From Bacteroidales bacterium UBA3856 (GTDB lineage: Bacteria > Bacteroidota > Bacteroidia > Bacteroidales > UBA932): DNA of 9,152 nucleotides. Shown here in pieces: positions 6,025 through 9,152 of this stretch. The stretch's first letter is position 1; each line of letters starts with the position of its first letter. The DNA lies in contig DGHE01000012.1 in assembly GCA_002392525.1 (NCBI GenBank), positions 1,560 to 10,711 of the forward strand. Reading direction: 5' to 3'. The position numbers and the translations under genes are program-made. The notes under the pieces were generated by a model. It worked only from the letters and a program-made list of their open reading frames with translations. It was not told the origin of the DNA and ran no database searches.

Positions 6025-7194
6025 ATGAAAAGGATACTTTTTATGGCCGCTTTTTTTGTGGCCGTTTCGTGTGGAGCGGGGTCTAAGGATGCCCCGGATC
6101 CTGATAAACCTGCCATTCCGGAAGAAGTAGGAACGCCCACTTTCGCCAAGGGCGCAGATATCAGTTGGGCTTCGGAGATGGAAGCGGAAGGCCGGAAGTT
6201 CCGCCTCAAGGACGGTAAGGAGGCAGATATTCTTTCCGTCCTGAGGGCCAGCGGCATCAACTCCATCCGCCTTCGCGTGTGGGTAGACCCTTACAAGGGC
6301 TGGAGCGGCAAGGAAGATGTCCTGGCTATGGCCCGGCGCGTTTCGGAAGCAGGCCTGGCCCTTATGGTGGACTTCCACTACAGTGACTTTTTCGCAGACC
6401 CTTCGCGCCAGCAGATTCCTGCCGCCTGGAAGGCCGACAAAGCCGATATCGACAAGATGTGCGCACACGTGACGGCGCATACGAAGGACGTGCTGGAGGC
6501 CCTGAAGGCAGCCGGCGTCACCGTGAACTGGGTGCAGGTGGGGAACGAAACCCGCAGCGGAATGCTCTTTGGCTCGGGAGATCTGGTATGGGCCAACAAA
6601 GGCAGTGAATTCGCCAGTTACGTGAAACTTTCCAATGCCGGTTACAATGCCGTCAAGGAAGTGTATCCGTATGCGATGGTTATGCCCCACCTGAACAATG
6701 CCTTCGATGCTTCCAATAATGAATGGTGGGTGTCTTCCTTCAAGGCGCAGGGCGGCAAGTTCGACGCCTTGGCTTTCTCCCATTATCCGCAGGAATGCTG
6801 GAACGGGAAAACCAGAATGGAGGCCGATGAAGCCAACCGCCTGGCCCTCGAGTTCGTGCAGTTTGCGGTGGAGAAGTACAAGGTTCCTGTCATCGTGAGC
6901 GAGGTAGGCGTGATAACGTGGGATGATGAGGCAGAGAATAAGGCGGAGAAAGAGGCCGAGGCCAAACGCCTTCTGCAGGCCTTCATGACGGGTATCCGCA
7001 AAATCAAGGGTTGCGCCGGCGTCTTTTACTGGGAGCCCGAAGTGGATGGTATTTGGAAGCCCAAAGTGTACGGTGATGCATCGGCTATCTACCGCTACAC
7101 CGGAGAGCAGGGACCCTGGACCAAGGCATACAACATGGGCGCGTTTACGCCCTCCGGCGCCCCTACGTCTGTCATGGAAGTGTTTGAGTACTGA
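6025..7194 (+). CDS. GH53 arabinogalactan endo-beta-1,4-galactanase, lipoprotein
   Basis: A 389-residue enzyme expected to cut beta-1,4-galactan (pectic galactan, type I arabinogalactan) inside the chain. Residues 1-16 form a short lipoprotein signal ending VAVSC (Cys16); an internal ATG at 6043 would lose the basic start of that signal, so 6025 is preferred. The GH53 barrel runs from about residue 39 to 389: KGADISWASE (42-51), GINSIRLRVWVDP (77-89), DFHYSDFFADPSRQQ (116-130), the acid/base Glu175 in VQVGNE, and the nucleophile Glu293 in VIVSEVG. Near the C-terminus FYWEP (334-338) matches the usual end of the barrel. Size fits a single-domain GH53 protein. It has its own promoter, and its stop overlaps the start of the LytTR gene by one base. 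GH53 acts on a different glycan from the SusG-like amylase upstream, so it may not belong functionally with that operon. Confidence 0.93.
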   Translation: MKRILFMAAFFVAVSCGAGSKDAPDPDKPAIPEEVGTPTFAKGADISWASEMEAEGRKFRLKDGKEADILSVLRASGINSIRLRVWVDPYKGWSGKEDVLAMARRVSEAGLALMVDFHYSDFFADPSRQQIPAAWKADKADIDKMCAHVTAHTKDVLEALKAAGVTVNWVQVGNETRSGMLFGSGDLVWANKGSEFASYVKLSNAGYNAVKEVYPYAMVMPHLNNAFDASNNEWWVSSFKAQGGKFDALAFSHYPQECWNGKTRMEADEANRLALEFVQFAVEKYKVPVIVSEVGVITWDDEAENKAEKEAEAKRLLQAFMTGIRKIKGCAGVFYWEPEVDGIWKPKVYGDASAIYRYTGEQGPWTKAYNMGAFTPSGAPTSVMEVFEY

Positions 7195-8006
7195 TGAGAA
7201 ATATTTCGCGCCTTTTCTACAGAATGCCTGTGATTACCATGTACATCGCAGGCCTTCCGCTTTTCTTTTTTCTCTTTGTGCTGGCTTACAAGCCCTTTTT
7301 GATGGACGAGTTCCTGGCCGTCGGGGCAGGGCGGTATACGCTCAACCTTATTGTGAGTACGCTCATCGTGCTGGGGGTGGTCTCCATCTCCCGCATGCTG
7401 CTCTTTATTTTGAGAAAAAAAATAGACCTTAACTGGCCGCTCTATATCCTGTGGTGCCTGGGAGAAGTGGTGGCGAGCGGTCTTTTCATGTCCATTCCCA
7501 TGGGCATTGGCTGGGCCGGAGTTCGCCCGTATTTTTCTGTGATGTCCCTGTGCGTGCTGTACATGGCCGGCATCCTCGTCATTCCCCATTCCATTCTTGC
7601 CATGGCCGTTCAGCTATACCAGCTGAGCCGGGAAGTGGGACGTCCCGTCATTCCCGAGGAAAAAACCCTCATCCGTTTCTATGACGACCAGAAGCGCCTC
7701 AAGCTGGTGGTCTCTTCCGAGGCCGTCCTTTATATAGAGGCAGAGGAAAACTACGTGCATGTGGTGCATCTGGACAATGGAAAAATCAAAGATTTCGAGC
7801 TTCGCTCGTCCATGCGCTCGCTGGAAGATGTCCTCAATCGGCACGGATTGGTGCGCTGCCATCGTTCTTTCTTCCTCAATGCGGCCCATGTAGACCTTCT
7901 CAAAAAGGATGCAAACGGCTATGCGCTGGCCCAGCTGGATCAGGAGGGCGCCAAGGAAATCCCCGTCTCAAAGCGTTATTATCAGACAGTGACAGCACTT
8001 TTGTAA
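7194..8006 (+). CDS. Membrane-anchored LytTR-family transcription regulator
   Basis: A 270-residue protein with an N-terminal membrane part and a C-terminal LytTR DNA-binding domain. Hydrophobic segments at about residues 13-32, 48-74, 82-104 and 112-142 suggest four membrane helices; residues 165-268 form the LytTR domain, with the family signatures YIEAEENYVHV (180-190), RCHRSFFLNAAHV (221-233) and IPVSKRYYQTV (256-266). It has no receiver domain, so it is not a classical response regulator; a signal would have to come through the membrane part or a partner protein. Its ATG overlaps the GH53 stop (TGATG, one shared base), which implies co-transcription and probably coupled translation. Target genes cannot be read directly; the GTAAG/CTTAC-rich region just downstream is a possible but unproven site of binding. 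Confidence is high for domain content and low for target. Confidence 0.92.
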   Translation: MRNISRLFYRMPVITMYIAGLPLFFFLFVLAYKPFLMDEFLAVGAGRYTLNLIVSTLIVLGVVSISRMLLFILRKKIDLNWPLYILWCLGEVVASGLFMSIPMGIGWAGVRPYFSVMSLCVLYMAGILVIPHSILAMAVQLYQLSREVGRPVIPEEKTLIRFYDDQKRLKLVVSSEAVLYIEAEENYVHVVHLDNGKIKDFELRSSMRSLEDVLNRHGLVRCHRSFFLNAAHVDLLKKDANGYALAQLDQEGAKEIPVSKRYYQTVTALL

Positions 8007-8080
8007 GTTTTTGACATTCTGATAATTGGCTTACAATTTACTTACTAAAATATTTTATTTGATTCAAAACTGTAAGTTTT
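8002..8080 (+). repeat. Cluster of GTAAG/CTTAC motifs in AT-rich DNA
   Basis: Four copies of GTAAG or its complement lie within 75 bases: 8003-8007, 8030-8034, 8041-8045 and 8072-8076. TGTAAGTTTT occurs exactly at 8002-8011 and 8071-8080, and TTGTAAG (8001-8007) forms a perfect inverted pair with CTTACAA (8030-8036). The first copy overlaps the stop codon of the LytTR gene. This may be a protein-binding region or a weak terminator for the LytTR gene; AT-rich composition makes chance a real alternative. Confidence 0.4.
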
Positions 8081-8100
8081 ATTGATTTTGACAATAAAAC
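8076..8100 (+). repeat. Perfect 9-base inverted repeat over a promoter
   Basis: GTTTTATTG at 8076-8084 and CAATAAAAC at 8092-8100 are perfect inverted copies with a seven-base spacer. The left arm contains the TTG of the promoter at 8081-8112 and the right arm fills the space before its second box. That position suits an operator for a repressor or activator; a weak AT-rich hairpin ending the LytTR transcript is the other reading. Confidence 0.5.
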
Positions 8101-8112
8101 ATCGTAACTTTG
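8081..8112 (+). promoter_or_regulatory. Strong Bacteroidetes-type promoter upstream of a non-coding stretch
   Basis: ATTG at 8081-8084, a 20-base spacer, and TAACTTTG at 8105-8112 match the TTTG/TAnnTTTG form closely. Transcription would start near 8118. No open reading frame with a plausible start follows before the terminator at 8168-8204, so the promoter appears to drive a short non-coding RNA rather than a gene. A second promoter lies between it and ppdK. Confidence 0.7.
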
Positions 8113-8117
8113 CACCG

Positions 8118-8204
8118 GACATTGAAGCAAGCTTCGTGTCTATTTGTTAAGTTCGTTTTATATACCCGGACGGTTTCCTTGGGGAGGGAGACCGTCCACT
8201 TTTT
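8118..8204 (+). ncRNA. Candidate small non-coding RNA (about 85 nt)
   Basis: The stretch between a promoter (second box 8105-8112) and an intrinsic terminator (8168-8204) has no credible reading frame. At its 5' end GACA (8118-8121) pairs with TGTC (8137-8140), and GAAG (8124-8127) pairs with CTTC (8132-8135) around a CAAG loop, giving a hairpin with a small internal bulge. A single-stranded, U-rich middle (about 8141-8167) and then the terminator stem follow. This promoter, 5' hairpin, open middle and terminator arrangement is typical of bacterial small RNAs. I do not recognise it as a known family. It could also be a terminated leader of ppdK. Ends are predicted, not measured. Confidence 0.5.
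8168..8204 (+). terminator. Intrinsic terminator
   Basis: GGACGGTTTCC (8168-8178) pairs with GGAGACCGTCC (8187-8197) over 11 base pairs, one of them a G-T wobble, around an eight-base loop. AC and then five Ts (8200-8204) follow. This is the best terminator in the window. It would end the candidate small RNA and any read-through from the LytTR gene, and isolate ppdK. Confidence 0.82.
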
Positions 8205-8217
8205 ATATGATGGTTTT

Positions 8218-8249
8218 TTTGCCAGTTTGCTGTAAAAAACGTATATTTG
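8218..8249 (+). promoter_or_regulatory. Promoter of ppdK
   Basis: TTTG at 8218-8221, a 20-base spacer and TATATTTG at 8242-8249 match the Bacteroidetes promoter form. Transcription would start near 8255, giving a leader of about 35 bases before the ATG at 8290. It lies just downstream of the terminator at 8168-8204, so ppdK appears to be an independent unit. Confidence 0.75.
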
Positions 8250-8289
8250 CACGTTTAAGTCAGTCGATATTTAACCTAATAATAGTTTT

Positions 8290-9152
8290 ATGGCAGAAAT
8301 TAAGAAAAGAGTCTATCGCTTTGGTGGCAAGCACGCCGAGGGCAATGGCAAGATGAGAGAGCTTCTGGGTGGCAAGGGCGCCAACCTCGCAGAGATGAAT
8401 CTCCTGGGTATGCCCGTTCCCGCCGGTTTCACCATTACTACCGAGTGCTGCACGGAATACTACCGTCTGGGCGGTGGCTACACCCCCGAACTCCGTGTAG
8501 AGGTGGCCGCAGCCCTGGAAGCTACCGAAAAGATCATGGGCAAGAAGTTTGGCGACGCCAACGATCCGCTCCTGGTCAGCTGCCGCTCCGGCGCACGCAG
8601 CTCCATGCCCGGCATGATGGATACCATCCTCAATATCGGCCTTTGCTCCGCTACCATTCCCGGCATGATCAAGAAGACCGGCAACCCCCGTTTCGTGTAT
8701 GACGCCTATCGCCGTCTCATCATGATGTATTCCGACGTCGTGATGGAAAAGGCCGAGGGCATCGAGCCCGCAGACGGCCAGGGTATCCGTCAGCAGCTGG
8801 ACCGCATGATGGAAGACGTGAAGAAGGCCAATGGCTACAAGAGCGACACCGAGCTCACCGCCGACCAGCTCAAGGACCTGGCCGAGGCTTTCAAGGTGCG
8901 CATCAAGGAAGTGCTGGGTGTTGAATTCCCGGACGATGCCCAGGCTCAGCTCTGGGGCTCCATCGGCGGTGTGTTCAAGAGCTGGAACGGCAAGCGCGCT
9001 ATCCGCTATCGTCAGATCGAGCACATTCCCGATGACTGGGGAACGGCTGTGAACGTACAGTCCATGGTGTTCGGTAACATGGGTGACACCTCCGCTACCG
9101 GTGTGGCTTTCTCCCGTAACCCCGCCAACGGCGACAACAAGTTCTACGGCGA
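8290..9152 (+). CDS. ppdK: Pyruvate, phosphate dikinase, N-terminal part (runs off the window)
   Basis: The first 287 residues of an enzyme that is usually about 900 residues long; the frame stays open to the right edge. It catalyses the reversible conversion of pyruvate, ATP and phosphate to phosphoenolpyruvate, AMP and pyrophosphate, and works in the cytoplasm at the PEP-pyruvate node. The N-terminal ATP-binding domain is unmistakable: FGGKHAEGNGKMRELL, GGKGANLAEM with Lys29, VPAGFTITTE, and VSCRSGARSSMPGMMDT with Arg99; Lys29 and Arg99 correspond to the nucleotide-binding Lys22 and Arg92 of the Clostridium symbiosum enzyme. Further on, FGNMGDTSATGVAFSRNP (261-278) is also typical. The phosphohistidine and pyruvate domains lie outside the window. 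The start at 8290 fits the promoter at 8218-8249. It is a housekeeping gene unrelated to the glycan genes upstream. Confidence 0.97.
   Translation, partial: MAEIKKRVYRFGGKHAEGNGKMRELLGGKGANLAEMNLLGMPVPAGFTITTECCTEYYRLGGGYTPELRVEVAAALEATEKIMGKKFGDANDPLLVSCRSGARSSMPGMMDTILNIGLCSATIPGMIKKTGNPRFVYDAYRRLIMMYSDVVMEKAEGIEPADGQGIRQQLDRMMEDVKKANGYKSDTELTADQLKDLAEAFKVRIKEVLGVEFPDDAQAQLWGSIGGVFKSWNGKRAIRYRQIEHIPDDWGTAVNVQSMVFGNMGDTSATGVAFSRNPANGDNKFYG

Noticed and set aside
5962..6783. A 273-codon minus-strand open frame opposite the GH53 gene
   Set aside because: The + strand encodes an intact GH53 enzyme with all motifs; the opposite frame shows no family features.
8118..8204. A known riboswitch or ribosomal-protein leader before ppdK
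   Set aside because: The hairpins do not match any class I recognise, the region is too short for most riboswitches, and ppdK has its own promoter downstream of the terminator.
8144..8356. A 70-codon + strand frame crossing the terminator, the ppdK promoter and the ppdK start
   Set aside because: It has no ATG, spans a terminator and a promoter, overlaps ppdK in another frame, and has no recognisable protein features.
8260..9024. A 254-codon minus-strand open frame opposite ppdK
   Set aside because: The + strand frame is unmistakable pyruvate phosphate dikinase; the minus frame is a shadow and would read through the ppdK promoter side without its own signals.

Overview
The window looks like part of a moderately GC-rich chromosome from a Bacteroidales-type bacterium (phylum Bacteroidota). 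The reasons are the Sus-type glycan-utilisation genes, a BACON domain, lipoprotein signals with the short Bacteroidetes pattern, weak Shine-Dalgarno signals, and several promoters of the Bacteroidetes form TTG-N19/20-TAnnTTTG. I cannot name a genus from the sequence alone.

Layout, all on the + strand. (1) Positions 1-5159 are the downstream part of a starch-type Sus operon: the C-terminal end of a SusD-like glycan-binding lipoprotein, a 900-residue SusE/SusF-like lipoprotein with seven tandem starch-binding-type modules, and a 739-residue SusG-like surface alpha-amylase that has both an N-terminal BACON domain and a CBM58-like insertion in its catalytic domain. A strong hairpin lies between the last two genes and a candidate terminator follows the amylase. 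(2) Positions 5221-5978 hold a compact, more AT-rich type II toxin-antitoxin pair (ribbon-helix-helix antitoxin and PIN-domain toxin) with its own promoter and repeats that look like operators. (3) Positions 5990-8006 hold a second unit: a GH53 endo-galactanase lipoprotein whose stop codon overlaps the start of a membrane-anchored LytTR transcription regulator. (4) Positions 8007-8289 are non-coding and AT-rich. They hold repeated GTAAG/CTTAC motifs, a promoter, a candidate small RNA of about 85 nt ending in a good intrinsic terminator, and a separate promoter for the next gene. (5) From 8290 to the window end is the N-terminal third of pyruvate phosphate dikinase.

Together, the first unit would capture starch at the cell surface and cut it before import. 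The importer itself (SusC) and the Sus regulator lie outside the window. The GH53 enzyme targets a different polymer (beta-1,4-galactan), has its own promoter, and is coupled to the LytTR gene, so it need not be co-regulated with the starch operon. The most unusual items are the seven-module SusE/F-like protein, the BACON plus CBM58 amylase, the enzyme-regulator coupling, and the candidate small RNA before ppdK.
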